From positions 186,001-250,000 of the forward strand of contig NZ_JAYDZX010000002.1 in NCBI RefSeq assembly GCF_035607535.1: a stretch of DNA of 64,000 nt, read 5' to 3'. This document shows positions 8,080 through 16,381 of this stretch, one piece after another. Position 1 is the first letter of the stretch; the number at the start of each line of letters is the position of its first letter. Made by a program: the position numbers and the translations under genes. The notes below the pieces were generated by a model that saw only the letters and a list, made by a program, of their open reading frames with translations, did no database searches and was not told where the DNA came from. The DNA comes from Salinimicrobium sp035607535 (GTDB taxonomy: Bacteria; Bacteroidota; Bacteroidia; Flavobacteriales; Flavobacteriaceae).

Positions 8080-10489
8080 TCTCTTCCCGCAGGCTTTCCA
8101 GCAGATCGTTCACTTCCTTTACCAGCAGCGGAATATCTACTGCCCGTCGTTCCTTGCCTTGAGGATCTTCAAGAATAGCTAATTTTTCGATGAGATGAGG
8201 TACCTGTAGCTGTCTGAACATAGGGAGCATCTTATGAGCTACCGCAGAGACCTTCTTTTTTTGCCCTTTTTGAGAGGCCAGTTCCAGTGCCAGTAAATTT
8301 GACTGGGTACTTTCAATAAATGCAGTTAATATCGCATCCATGGCTTCGGGATCCTCTCCTGCAAAATTTCTGATCTCTGTTAGGGTATAATTCTTTTCTG
8401 AATTTGAGGGAGCAGGGGCGGGAGGAGAATCTGTTTCCAGTTGAAGGTTTAACAGGTCACTGATGATCTCGAGTAAGTTCTGGGAGGAATAGGGTTTTAG
8501 AAGGCTGCCGTTAAATCCCTTTTCAAGATAGTCGGCCGCACTAACATCGGGCTGTCCCGATAACGCAACAACCGGAAGCTCCTTAAGAGCAGGATCTTTC
8601 CTGATCTTCTTAAGCAACTCAAAGCCATTCATTTTTGGCATCTGTATATCGGTAAGCACAAGGTCTGGCCGGGAAGTCCGAATCTTTTTTAGTGCTTCTT
8701 TTCCGTTTTGTGCTGTGCGATATGACATGCCCGCATTCCTGATCAATTCTTTTAGTAGCCCCAGTTGTGCCGGTTCATCGTCAACTATCAGGACAGAGAT
8801 TTTTTCAGGATCTTTAACTACAGGGTTTTTGTTGATGGTTGGCTGCTCATTGGTAGCAGCGTACTCCACTGGGATCTCGATAAGAAAGGTACTGCCTTTT
8901 CCCGCTTCACTCTCAAGACTTATCTTCCCTTCCAGAAGATCTGTGAGTTTCTTACTTATGGACAATCCCAGGCCTGTTCCTCCGTAACGCTTTTCAATGC
9001 TGCTATCCTCCTGTGAAAATTCTTCAAATACCTTTTCTTTTTGTTCTTTGGAGATGCCAATGCCGGTATCTTTTACTTCTATACACAGAACCGGATTGTT
9101 TCTCGCCAGTCGCAACCATGCCCTGACTTCCACGCTCCCTTCGGGCGTGAACTTGCAGGCATTGTTCACCAGGTTTATAAGGATTTGTTTGATCCTAAAA
9201 GGATCTGTGATCACAGGCCGGTCCAGTTCGGGAGCTATGTTAACCCGTACCTCCACATCACGCGGCTTCTCGGGAGGGACGGCATTCTCCACGGTTTCTT
9301 CGATCAGGTTTTTTGGATTGAATGCCAGTTCCTCTATGGACATCTTACCTGCTTCCAGCCTCGAAAGGTCCAGCAGGTCATTTACCAGGCGCAGGAGATA
9401 ATCTGATGATCTTTTGAGCTGGGTCAAATAACGATTCTGAGATTTATTGAGAGGGCTTTTTTCCAGCAGTCCTGTGTAACCTATCATGGTATTGAGAGGG
9501 GAGCGCAGATCATGGGTCACAGTATTCATAAATTGCTCCCGGCTGGAAAGAAGGGATTCGGCATAAGTCTTCGCTGCTTCAAGTTCCTGCCTGTACTGCT
9601 GACTTCTGGAGACATCTTTTACTACGAGAAAAACAAAAGTAAGGATCACGAATAGACTCGCAATTCCAAGGAACATAATGATCTGCGAAGTTTCTTCTAC
9701 CGTCTCCTGCCAGGCCTCGACTTGGTCCATTGAGGCCATTCTTTCTTCAGATTCCAGGGTGGTCAATAATGTTCTAAGCCGGTTGTTCAGCTGAATTTCA
9801 TTCGCCAGCAACTGGTCTTCCTGCTTCTTTAATTCCTGCCTGTACCGCCTTTCCTGTGATTCTAATTGACTTAATACTGTTTTTACTGAATTGACCAGGG
9901 AATCTATAGTTATAGCCGGGGGATTTGGACTGGGGTTTTGCTCGTTGGCGTACTCCAGTAATTTTATGAGCAGTTGCCTTTGATGAGGTTGAAGATCCTT
10001 GAATCGCTGGTCATAGTTTCGGGTTTCAAAATTCTCATCTACTCTTTGTAACTCTGAAAGGACGCGTGAGTAGTAGCTATCAATTTCTCCACGAGCCCGC
10101 AATAATAACAGTTCTTCCAGGTTTTGGCTCTTGCGGCTAAGGAGGGTGTTGATGCTGTCAATTTCCTGGTCAAGAGAACTGTCGGTTCTATAGTTTTGAA
10201 GAGAAGCCAGAGTGGATTTGATGGAATCTATTTTCGCGTTATAGGTTTCCAGCCCGTCAATATTTCCGGTTTGGATAAGTTTGCGGCTCAGGCTCTCTGC
10301 TTCGTATAACTTTGCTGCAGCTTCGCTTACCAACAGGAGCTTTTGATTGCCTGTGTAGCTTCTGCTGGTCATGCTGGTATAGCTTGTCACCTGATTATAA
10401 ATAAACCACACCGCCATGCCCATGAGAGCGGCAAGAATAATGTAACCGGCAAAGACCGTGAATGTTATGGAAGCCTTTTTCTTAGCCAT
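8069..10489 (-). CDS. Hybrid sensor histidine kinase with receiver and HPt domains
   Basis: An 806-residue membrane kinase. TM1 is at about 10-31; a roughly 240-residue, mostly helical coiled-coil-rich periplasmic sensor follows; TM2 is at about 270-291. Next come the HisKA H-box (THDLRSPLNTMIGYTG, His326), an HATPase with N443, DTGIG at 474-478 and GGTGLGLS at 503-510, a receiver domain with D614, and a C-terminal HPt domain with AHKM, His752. This gives a full His-Asp-His phosphorelay that could end on D52 of the sigma-54 regulator encoded convergently next door. The ligand sensed is not apparent. Confidence 0.93.
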   Translation of the reverse strand: MAKKKASITFTVFAGYIILAALMGMAVWFIYNQVTSYTSMTSRSYTGNQKLLLVSEAAAKLYEAESLSRKLIQTGNIDGLETYNAKIDSIKSTLASLQNYRTDSSLDQEIDSINTLLSRKSQNLEELLLLRARGEIDSYYSRVLSELQRVDENFETRNYDQRFKDLQPHQRQLLIKLLEYANEQNPSPNPPAITIDSLVNSVKTVLSQLESQERRYRQELKKQEDQLLANEIQLNNRLRTLLTTLESEERMASMDQVEAWQETVEETSQIIMFLGIASLFVILTFVFLVVKDVSRSQQYRQELEAAKTYAESLLSSREQFMNTVTHDLRSPLNTMIGYTGLLEKSPLNKSQNRYLTQLKRSSDYLLRLVNDLLDLSRLEAGKMSIEELAFNPKNLIEETVENAVPPEKPRDVEVRVNIAPELDRPVITDPFRIKQILINLVNNACKFTPEGSVEVRAWLRLARNNPVLCIEVKDTGIGISKEQKEKVFEEFSQEDSSIEKRYGGTGLGLSISKKLTDLLEGKISLESEAGKGSTFLIEIPVEYAATNEQPTINKNPVVKDPEKISVLIVDDEPAQLGLLKELIRNAGMSYRTAQNGKEALKKIRTSRPDLVLTDIQMPKMNGFELLKKIRKDPALKELPVVALSGQPDVSAADYLEKGFNGSLLKPYSSQNLLEIISDLLNLQLETDSPPAPAPSNSEKNYTLTEIRNFAGEDPEAMDAILTAFIESTQSNLLALELASQKGQKKKVSAVAHKMLPMFRQLQVPHLIEKLAILEDPQGKERRAVDIPLLVKEVNDLLESLREEITN

Positions 10490-10566
10490 ATTTCATCTGA
10501 AATTATAAAGTTAAAAGCTTTCTCATCCAAACGGTGAAAAATTAGGTTAAATCAAAAAAAAGCAAT

Positions 10567-10574
10567 TACCTTTG
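10567..10574 (+). promoter_or_regulatory. -7 element driving the TPP-riboswitch transcript
   Basis: TACCTTTG fits TAnnTTTG exactly and places the transcription start near 10580, immediately before the conserved riboswitch core. Confidence 0.6.
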
Positions 10575-10580
10575 CGGCGT

Positions 10581-10670
10581 CTCAAAGGGGTGCTAGTTCC
10601 TGTGAAAGCAGGAGGAAGCTGAGATCATACCCAAGGAACCTGGGCAGGTAATGCTGCCAAGGGATAGGTG
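10581..10670 (+). promoter_or_regulatory. TPP (THI-box) riboswitch
   Basis: The conserved THI core is readable: AAAGGGGTGCT at about 10585-10594, GCTGAGAT at 10618-10625, CATACCC then GGAACCTG, and the 3' core GGTAATGCTGCCAAGGGA at about 10637-10654. The aptamer senses thiamine pyrophosphate in the nascent RNA. The edges are approximate because the outer P1 helix is short. It lies between a TAnnTTTG promoter and a terminator hairpin at 10701-10736, and controls the TonB receptor starting at 10789. Confidence 0.93.
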
Positions 10671-10700
10671 CTCAAAGAAGCACTGCGCAAGTATAGCACT

Positions 10701-10736
10701 CCTGTTAACCATATTGTGGTTTTCAGGATTTTTTAT
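10701..10736 (+). terminator. Riboswitch expression-platform terminator
   Basis: CCTGTTAACCA and TGGTTTTCAGG form a stem with a mismatched middle and a 5-base loop, followed by a T-rich run (ATTTTTTATTTTA). A copy of AACAGG at 10745-10750 and the repeated AGCACT boxes at about 10678 and 10696 could form competing pairs, so control by transcription termination is likely. Confidence 0.75.
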
Positions 10737-10788
10737 TTTATAACAACAGGAATAATTGCCCCTTTTATTCGTAACCATTAAATTACGA

Positions 10789-13146
10789 ATGAAAAACATT
10801 TTTTTCTTTTTCAGTTTTTTTCTCGCCGCACTCGGTGGATTTTCACAGGAATTTCAGGTAACAGGAACAGTAACCAGAGGAGAGATCCCCATTGAGGGTG
10901 CTCTTGTTCAGGTTGAAGGCCGGTCCCGCTACACTCAGACTTCGGCAGAAGGAAGATACAGCCTTAGCCTTGAAAAAGGGACTTATAACCTGATCTTCTC
11001 CTACGGAAACAAAAAGCGCCTTCGCGTTGATCTTTCAGAAGATATGGTTCTCAATGTGGATATGAATGACGCCGAAGAGGTTCTCGATGAGGTATTTCTT
11101 TCCGCAGTGAGAGTAACAGCCAGCTCTCCAATTACCTATAGCAACCTTTCTAACGAGGAGATCGAGGACCGCAATTTGGGACAGGATATCCCCAGCTTAA
11201 TGCAATACATGCCCAGTGTGGTGACTACCAGCGATGCCGGTGCCGGAATTGGCTATAGCAGCATTCGCGTAAGAGGTACAGAAGCCCGGGGAATCAATGT
11301 CACTATTAATGGAATACCCTATAACGATGCAGAGAGCCAGGGAACGTTCTGGGTCAACCTTGGGGATTTCGCTTCTTCTGTAGAAGATCTTCAGCTACAA
11401 AGAGGGGTTGGTACATCCACAAACGGAGCAGGTGCTTTTGGTGCCAGCCTTAACATCCTTACAGACAGGTACAACTACGAGCCTTCCGCCGAGATCGCCA
11501 ATAGCTTTGGATCTTATAACACCCGAAAACACACAGTTAAATTCAGTACGGGATTATTTGATGATCACTGGGAATTCAATGGAAGAGCTTCAGTTATAAA
11601 AAGCGACGGATATATTGATCGGGCATCAACCGACCTGAAATCTTACTTTTTCCAGGGGTCTTACGTGGGAGAAACCACTCTCATCAAGGCGTTGACCTTT
11701 GGAGGTAGTGAAGTTACATACCAGGCCTGGGATGGAATAGATGCAGATCAGCTAGAGGAGGATCGCAGGTTTAATCCTGCAGGTGCTTATGAAGATGATG
11801 AAGGGAATCTTCAATTTTACGACAATCATGTGGATGACTATAAACAGGATCACTTTCAGCTGCTTTGGAATGAGCGTTATGGCAACGGCTGGTCTTCTAA
11901 TATAGCTTTACACTACACCTACGGAAGAGGTTTCTACGAGTCATATCGTGCAGGAGAGGACCTTGCCGAATACAACCTGCCTGCTTTTACTGCCAATGGA
12001 GAAGAGGTTACAGAGAGTGACCTGGTCACACAAAAATGGCTGGTGAATGATTTCTACGGTACTACCTTTAACCTGGAGTATGAGAATGAAAAGCTGGAAA
12101 TCATCACGGGAGGTGCCTGGAACAACTACGAAGGAGATCATTTTGGAGAGGTGATTTTCACTCGGTTTGCACCAAGCCTGCCAATGCACAGGTATTACCA
12201 TAACCAGGCCAGTAAAAGTGACTTTAGTCTTTTTGGGAAAGCTACCTATGCTGTAAGCAAAGATCTTAGCCTTTATGGAGACCTTCAGTTAAGGACAATT
12301 AATTATGAAGTAAATGGTTTTGAAGAAGAGAATGTGCCATTTATTATTGATGACGCCCATACCTTCTTCAATCCTAAAGCAGGATTTACTTATTCATTTT
12401 CTGAAGCCAGTCGCCTTTACTTTTCATTTGCCCGGGCTCACAGGGAGCCTAACCGAAGCGACTACGAAGCAGGAAATCCTGAACCTGAAGAATTGAACGA
12501 TTATGAATTGGGGTGGAGATTGAGATCTGGAATTCTTCAGCTCAACTCAAACCTTTATTTTATGGACTACCACAATCAATTGGTTTTGACCGGGGAATTA
12601 AATGACGTTGGCGCCCCGATTAGAAGGAATAGTGGAAATTCTTACCGCCTGGGTCTTGAGCTTGATGCTGTTGTAAGATTTCATCAAAAGTTCAGCTGGA
12701 GACCAAATGTGGCTATAAGCCGAAACAAGAATGACGAGTGGTTTGCAACCTGGGACGGGGAGTTGCGCAGCTTCGGAAAAACTGACATTTCCTATTCCCC
12801 CGAAATCATCGCCGGTAACATCTTTGAATACCGACCTGTTGAAGGACTCGAAATCAAATTCCTTACAAAATATGTCGGAGAGCAGTATATGAGTAATCTT
12901 GAGAATGAGGCTTCCTTGCTGGAGAGCTACTTCGTAAATGACCTGAATTTTCAGTACACCTGGAGGAAAGCTCCTCTGTTTGAAGAAGTGGTATTTACCG
13001 GGTTGATCAATAATATCTTCAGCGAGGAGTATGTGTCAAACGGTTACTACTACACCTATGACTGGGATGGGGTGACCTATGACGGTGCGGGATATTATCC
13101 CCAGGCTACCCGTAATTTCCTGGTAGGAATGACTTTAAGATTCTAA
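10789..13146 (+). CDS. TonB-dependent outer-membrane receptor, probable thiamine uptake
   Basis: A 785-residue protein starting at the ATG that opens a proper signal peptide (MKNIFFFFSFFLAALGGFSQ). A carboxypeptidase-regulatory-like Ig domain (about 22-100) precedes the plug (LGQDIPSLMQYMPSVVTTSD to LGDFASSVEDLQLQRGVG), and the rest is the 22-strand barrel ending in the aromatic LVGMTLRF. TonB-coupled receptors import large or scarce compounds across the outer membrane. The TPP riboswitch directly upstream makes thiamine or its phosphates the likely substrate. A longer frame beginning with TTG at 10756 adds 11 residues that would disrupt the signal peptide and is less likely. Confidence 0.93.
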   Translation: MKNIFFFFSFFLAALGGFSQEFQVTGTVTRGEIPIEGALVQVEGRSRYTQTSAEGRYSLSLEKGTYNLIFSYGNKKRLRVDLSEDMVLNVDMNDAEEVLDEVFLSAVRVTASSPITYSNLSNEEIEDRNLGQDIPSLMQYMPSVVTTSDAGAGIGYSSIRVRGTEARGINVTINGIPYNDAESQGTFWVNLGDFASSVEDLQLQRGVGTSTNGAGAFGASLNILTDRYNYEPSAEIANSFGSYNTRKHTVKFSTGLFDDHWEFNGRASVIKSDGYIDRASTDLKSYFFQGSYVGETTLIKALTFGGSEVTYQAWDGIDADQLEEDRRFNPAGAYEDDEGNLQFYDNHVDDYKQDHFQLLWNERYGNGWSSNIALHYTYGRGFYESYRAGEDLAEYNLPAFTANGEEVTESDLVTQKWLVNDFYGTTFNLEYENEKLEIITGGAWNNYEGDHFGEVIFTRFAPSLPMHRYYHNQASKSDFSLFGKATYAVSKDLSLYGDLQLRTINYEVNGFEEENVPFIIDDAHTFFNPKAGFTYSFSEASRLYFSFARAHREPNRSDYEAGNPEPEELNDYELGWRLRSGILQLNSNLYFMDYHNQLVLTGELNDVGAPIRRNSGNSYRLGLELDAVVRFHQKFSWRPNVAISRNKNDEWFATWDGELRSFGKTDISYSPEIIAGNIFEYRPVEGLEIKFLTKYVGEQYMSNLENEASLLESYFVNDLNFQYTWRKAPLFEEVVFTGLINNIFSEEYVSNGYYYTYDWDGVTYDGAGYYPQATRNFLVGMTLRF

Positions 13147-13162
13147 GAAAAAAAGAACTTCC

Positions 13163-13205
13163 AAAAAAAGGCATTTTTGAGACCCCTCAATAATGTCTTT
13201 TTTTA
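13163..13205. terminator. Long terminator hairpin between convergent genes
   Basis: An extended stem pairs AAAAAAGGCATT with AATGTCTTTTTT and, inside it, TTGAG with CTCAA around ACCC. A-run and T-run on the two sides let it work in both directions, for the TonB receptor (+) and the lipoprotein (-). Its left half resembles the dispersed AAAAATGNCATTTTT motif. Confidence 0.8.
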
Positions 13206-13211
13206 TTCCCT

Positions 13212-13640
13212 TTAGTTCGAGATCTGCAAGACACTTCCTGTTCTTACTGCCCGGTAAGGTTTTAGTGTATATTCTCCGGTTCCTGCTATTTGTTCTCCGG
13301 TAATAATGGTATATTTATTACCGTCACCGCAGCCACAGGTGGCTTCTGTGCCAGTTACAGTTAAGGAGGAACAAGCCTGGGGCACATGGTTGGGATCTGT
13401 AAGCTCATAGGCAAGATATTGATCATTGTTGAGGTTGTAGATCACGATGCCGTTGATGCCATAGTTACGAGTAATAAATTTATTCCCTGGAAAATTCAGC
13501 TGATTATACTCCGGTAGGCTCAAATCGAATTGAACCGAAAAGTTGAGGTGGGGCAGGTAAGGATTTCTTCTAATCTCATTATCTGTAGAACAACCTAAAA
13601 AAGTGAAAAAGAGAGGTAAAAGCAGGAAAAATCGCTTCAT
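13212..13640 (-). CDS. Lipoprotein with possible Rieske-like fold lacking cluster ligands
   Basis: A 142-residue lipoprotein: a hydrophobic leader ends in TFLGC with Cys17 as the lipidation site. The middle (NGIVIYNLNNDQYLAYELTD) and the C-terminal part, with three cysteines (one in ACSS, two in CGCGDGNKYTIITGE) and YTLKPYRA, resemble the beta-sandwich of Rieske-type proteins, but the His ligands of a Rieske cluster are absent. I infer a degenerate fold or a different use of the cysteines. It is transcribed divergently from greA across a 116-bp gap. No function is assigned. Confidence 0.7.
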   Translation of the reverse strand: MKRFFLLLPLFFTFLGCSTDNEIRRNPYLPHLNFSVQFDLSLPEYNQLNFPGNKFITRNYGINGIVIYNLNNDQYLAYELTDPNHVPQACSSLTVTGTEATCGCGDGNKYTIITGEQIAGTGEYTLKPYRAVRTGSVLQISN

Positions 13641-13671
13641 AAAAGGTTTTTTTGGAGCCGCAGACTTATAA

Positions 13672-13702
13672 TTGTGCTGGATATTTTTATTTAGTATATT
13701 TG
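13672..13702 (+). promoter_or_regulatory. greA promoter
   Basis: A -33 TTG at 13672-13674 and a -7 TATATTTG at 13695-13702, spaced 20 bp, match the Bacteroidota consensus. Transcription should begin at about 13706-13709, right at the start of the hairpin described next. Confidence 0.7.
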
Positions 13703-13705
13703 TTT

Positions 13706-13733
13706 AAAATCCCGTCGGCGAATGGGATTTTTT
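13706..13733 (+). promoter_or_regulatory. 5'-terminal hairpin with T-run in the greA leader
   Basis: AAAATCCC pairs with GGGATTTT around a 10-base loop and runs into TTTTTTCTATTT. It looks like a terminator but sits at the predicted 5' end of the greA message, about 24 bases before its ATG. It could attenuate greA or stabilise the 5' end. Confidence 0.55.
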
Positions 13734-13756
13734 CTATTTATATAAACGACGAAGTT

Positions 13757-14233
13757 ATGAGTAAAGTATCATATTATACAGCAGATGGCCTTAAAAAATT
13801 AAGAGATGAACTCAATCAATTAAAGGATGTTGAGCGGCCCAGAGCTTCTCAGGCAATTGCCGAAGCCCGGGACAAAGGAGATCTTAGTGAGAACGCCGAG
13901 TATGATGCTGCGAAGGAGGCCCAGGGCCTGCTTGAAATGAAAATTGCAAAGCTGGAGGAGATCTATGCGAATGCAAGGTTAATAGACGAGTCGCAGCTGG
14001 ATACTTCCAAGGCATTGGTTCATTCAACAGTTAAGATCAAAAACCTTACTAACGGTGCAGAAGTAAAATACAAACTGGTTGCCCAGAGTGAAGCCGATCT
14101 AAAGTCTGGTAAGATCTCTGTAGACAGCCCCATAGGAAAAGGCTTACTTGGAAAGAAAGTGGGAGAGATCGCCGAAGTACAGGTGCCGTCTGGAATAATG
14201 AAATTCGAGATCCTCGAGATCACCCGTGATTAA
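13757..14233 (+). CDS. greA: Transcription elongation factor GreA
   Basis: A 158-residue factor that enters the RNA-polymerase secondary channel and stimulates cleavage of backtracked RNA. The N-terminal coiled coil carries the acidic tip in GDLSENAEYDAAKE (D and E at the hairpin tip), and the C-terminal FKBP-like domain ends in SPIGKGLLGKKVGEIAEVQVPSG. The ATG at 13757 is chosen because the upstream extension of the frame crosses the promoter and leader hairpin. A terminator follows at 14260-14286. Confidence 0.97.
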   Translation: MSKVSYYTADGLKKLRDELNQLKDVERPRASQAIAEARDKGDLSENAEYDAAKEAQGLLEMKIAKLEEIYANARLIDESQLDTSKALVHSTVKIKNLTNGAEVKYKLVAQSEADLKSGKISVDSPIGKGLLGKKVGEIAEVQVPSGIMKFEILEITRD

Positions 14234-14241
14234 AAGCCGGT

Positions 14242-14256
14242 AAAAATGACATTTTT
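14242..14256. repeat. Copy of the dispersed palindrome AAAAATGNCATTTTT
   Basis: AAAAATGACATTTTT, 8 bases after the greA stop and just before its terminator. See the finding on this motif. Confidence 0.7.
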
Positions 14257-14259
14257 TAG

Positions 14260-14286
14260 ATCCTTTCTTCAGAAGGGATTTTTTTT
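14260..14286 (+). terminator. greA terminator
   Basis: ATCCTTTCT and AGAAGGGAT pair with one G-U, the loop is 2 bases (or 4 if the last pair opens), and eight Ts follow. Confidence 0.88.
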
Positions 14287-14326
14287 GTGCCGAAAATCTT
14301 AACTTGTTGTTCTAAACTTCAGAATT

Positions 14327-14716
14327 ATGCCAAGCATCTTTACGAAAATTGTCAATGGAGAGTTACCCGCCTATAAGGTCGCAGAAACGGATAAATTTCT
14401 GGCCTTTTTGGATGTAAGACCAAATGCCAAAGGGCACACCCTCTGTATTCCCAAGGAAGAGGTCAATAAATTATTCGATCTGGATGAGGAGACCTATATG
14501 GAGCTCATGGCTTTTTCCCGAAAAGTGGCAAAAGGTCTGGAGAAAGCTGTTTCCTGCAAAAGGATTGGTATGGCTGTAGTGGGTCTCGAAGTACCTCATG
14601 TGCATGTACACCTTATTCCGCTGAACAGTATGGGAGACATGAATTTTGCCAATAGCGTATCCTTGACCGAGGACGAGTTGAGGCAAATTGCAGATGATAT
14701 TAAAGCAAATATCTAG
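14327..14716 (+). CDS. HIT family protein (histidine triad hydrolase)
   Basis: A 129-residue protein of the HIT superfamily, which hydrolyses nucleoside phosphoramidates or dinucleotides. It starts with PSIFTKIVNGELPAYKVAET and carries the triad HVHVHLIP near residues 90-97. Typical length for an Hint-type enzyme. The last base of its stop codon is the first base of the GTG start of the thioesterase gene (TAGTG), so the two are cotranscribed. Confidence 0.95.
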   Translation: MPSIFTKIVNGELPAYKVAETDKFLAFLDVRPNAKGHTLCIPKEEVNKLFDLDEETYMELMAFSRKVAKGLEKAVSCKRIGMAVVGLEVPHVHVHLIPLNSMGDMNFANSVSLTEDELRQIADDIKANI

Positions 14717-15126
14717 TGGAGCTTTCAGAGTATAAACTGTCGCTTGATCTTCGTATTGATTTTAGCGACCTCGACATGTACCGGCATGTGAATAATCTAA
14801 CCTTTATCAGATTCCTTCAATCGGGCAGAGTGAATTTCTGGGAAGCTACAGGATTGGCCACTTTGTTTTCAGAATCCAACAAAGGAGCTATCCTCGTCTC
14901 CACGCATTGTGATTTTAAGAAATCTCTTTTTTACCCGGGAACAGCCACAGTGAAGACAAAATTGGCTTATATCAAGAACAGTAGTTTTGGGCTGGATCAA
15001 TTGATCCTCAATGAAAAAGGAGAAGTATGCGCAGAAGGCAGGGACATAGCCGTTTTCTTTGACTTTAATGAAGATAAAGCGTTACCTATCCCGCCAGAAC
15101 TGAAGAAGGTTATGCAACAGTTCTAG
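14716..15126 (+). CDS. Acyl-CoA thioesterase, 4-hydroxybenzoyl-CoA thioesterase type
   Basis: A 136-residue hotdog-fold thioesterase. The signature IDFSDLDMYRHVNNLTFIRF at about residues 14-33 contains the Asp and the HVNN element of the long alpha helix. It should hydrolyse an acyl-CoA or acyl-ACP; the acyl group is not predictable. GTG start overlaps the HIT stop by one base. Its 3' end overlaps the convergent kinase gene by 17 bp. Confidence 0.88.
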   Translation: MELSEYKLSLDLRIDFSDLDMYRHVNNLTFIRFLQSGRVNFWEATGLATLFSESNKGAILVSTHCDFKKSLFYPGTATVKTKLAYIKNSSFGLDQLILNEKGEVCAEGRDIAVFFDFNEDKALPIPPELKKVMQQF

Positions 15127-16270
15127 CTTTTTCAAGCAGGATCTCTATAGTGGTGCCTTTATTGATCTCACTGCGCAGCACTCTTATTCTTCCCCTGTGA
15201 TATTTCTCAATGATCCTTTTGGAGAGAGATAATCCCAGCCCCCATCCCCTTTTTTTGGTAGTGAAACCAGGTTCAAAGATCCTTTTGAATTTACTTTTGG
15301 GAATGCCTTTCCCGGTATCGGATACCAGGATATGAACTTTTTTGGAGTCCTGTTTCAGCTTTATTTCAAGGGTACCTTTCCCCTTCATAGCATCAATGGC
15401 ATTTCGCACCAGGTTTTCGATGGTCCAGCTGTAGAGCTGGGCGTTCATGTTCACCAGGATCTTTTCGTCCGGAAGCTCGAGGCGGAAATTGATAAGCTTT
15501 GAACTCCGCGCCTTCAGGTAATCGAAGGAATCCCGGGTCTTCTCAACTATGTCCTCCAGCTCTAAGGTTGGAGCAGATCCAATCTTTGAAAATCTTTCGG
15601 TAATGGTCTTCAGCCGGTCAACATCTTTTTCAATCTCGACTATATAGGTAGAATTCACCTTCTCTTCTTTCAGGATTTCAGTCCAGCCGATCAATGATGA
15701 AAGCGGGGTGCCAATCTGGTGTGCAGTCTCTTTAGCCATTCCCGCCCACAGCTTATTTTGCTCGCTGCTCTTCGTGGTCCTGTAGAAAAAGAAAACTACG
15801 GCAATAAAGAGGATGATAATGAGAATAAGCGCCAGAGGATAGTATTTTAGCTTGTTCAGCATGGGTGAATTTCCGTAGTAAACCTGATTTACCCGCCCTT
15901 CACCAAGATCCATTTGTATAGGTTCGTTGGTGCTCTTCAAGGATACCAGATACTCCTGAAGCTTTTCTTCGCTGGACATGATCTCGTCCTGAATATTCAT
16001 GGCATCAACAATTTTCCCGTTCTCATCCACGAGAATTGTTGGGATGCTGGAATTGCTGTTAATGATCTCCAGGTACAGGTCGAGGCCGGTATCTGTATCC
16101 ACCTGGTCCAGGTAGACCTGCGCCGAAGTCCAGATGTTCATTTTTATTCGTTCCTCCTCCTTGATGCGCTGAAAAAAAGAGACAGCATTCCAAACAATGA
16201 GGCTAACAATGATGAGAGAAGTAATTATAATGAACCAGCGGCGAAAGTTTCGTTTGTCTGAAAACCTCAT
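15110..16270 (-). CDS. Orphan sensor histidine kinase
   Basis: A 386-residue membrane kinase with TM1 at about 12-31, a roughly 110-residue periplasmic domain, and TM2 at about 143-163. The H-box is AHQIGTPLSSLIGWTEIL (His184), in the shortened HisKA style typical of Bacteroidota. The ATPase domain has NLVRNAIDAMKG, SDTGKGIPKS and GWGLGLSLSKRII. No response regulator is adjacent, so its partner is elsewhere in the genome. The periplasmic part shows no named sensor motif. Confidence 0.92.
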   Translation of the reverse strand: MRFSDKRNFRRWFIIITSLIIVSLIVWNAVSFFQRIKEEERIKMNIWTSAQVYLDQVDTDTGLDLYLEIINSNSSIPTILVDENGKIVDAMNIQDEIMSSEEKLQEYLVSLKSTNEPIQMDLGEGRVNQVYYGNSPMLNKLKYYPLALILIIILFIAVVFFFYRTTKSSEQNKLWAGMAKETAHQIGTPLSSLIGWTEILKEEKVNSTYIVEIEKDVDRLKTITERFSKIGSAPTLELEDIVEKTRDSFDYLKARSSKLINFRLELPDEKILVNMNAQLYSWTIENLVRNAIDAMKGKGTLEIKLKQDSKKVHILVSDTGKGIPKSKFKRIFEPGFTTKKRGWGLGLSLSKRIIEKYHRGRIRVLRSEINKGTTIEILLEKARTVA

Positions 16271-16359
16271 GAAGGCAGGGCTTTAATTGCGATTAAATAT
16301 AAGCGTTTTGAGCAAATTAATATTGTGCAGGTGGTTTTTCATCTGTTGGGCTGTTTCGT

Positions 16360-16367
16360 TACCTTTG
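16360..16367 (+). promoter_or_regulatory. -7 element before the flavin reductase gene
   Basis: TACCTTTG fits TAnnTTTG and lies 14 bases before the ATG at 16382. It falls inside the longer open frame starting at 16325, which argues against that longer start. Confidence 0.5.
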
Positions 16368-16381
16368 CCAAAATCTTGAGC

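Noticed and set aside
10756..10788. Longer TTG-initiated N terminus of the thiamine receptor
   Set aside because: Adds residues ahead of a good signal peptide; ATG at 10789 preferred.
13652..13756. Upstream extension of the greA frame
   Set aside because: Crosses the promoter and leader hairpin and is not GreA-like.
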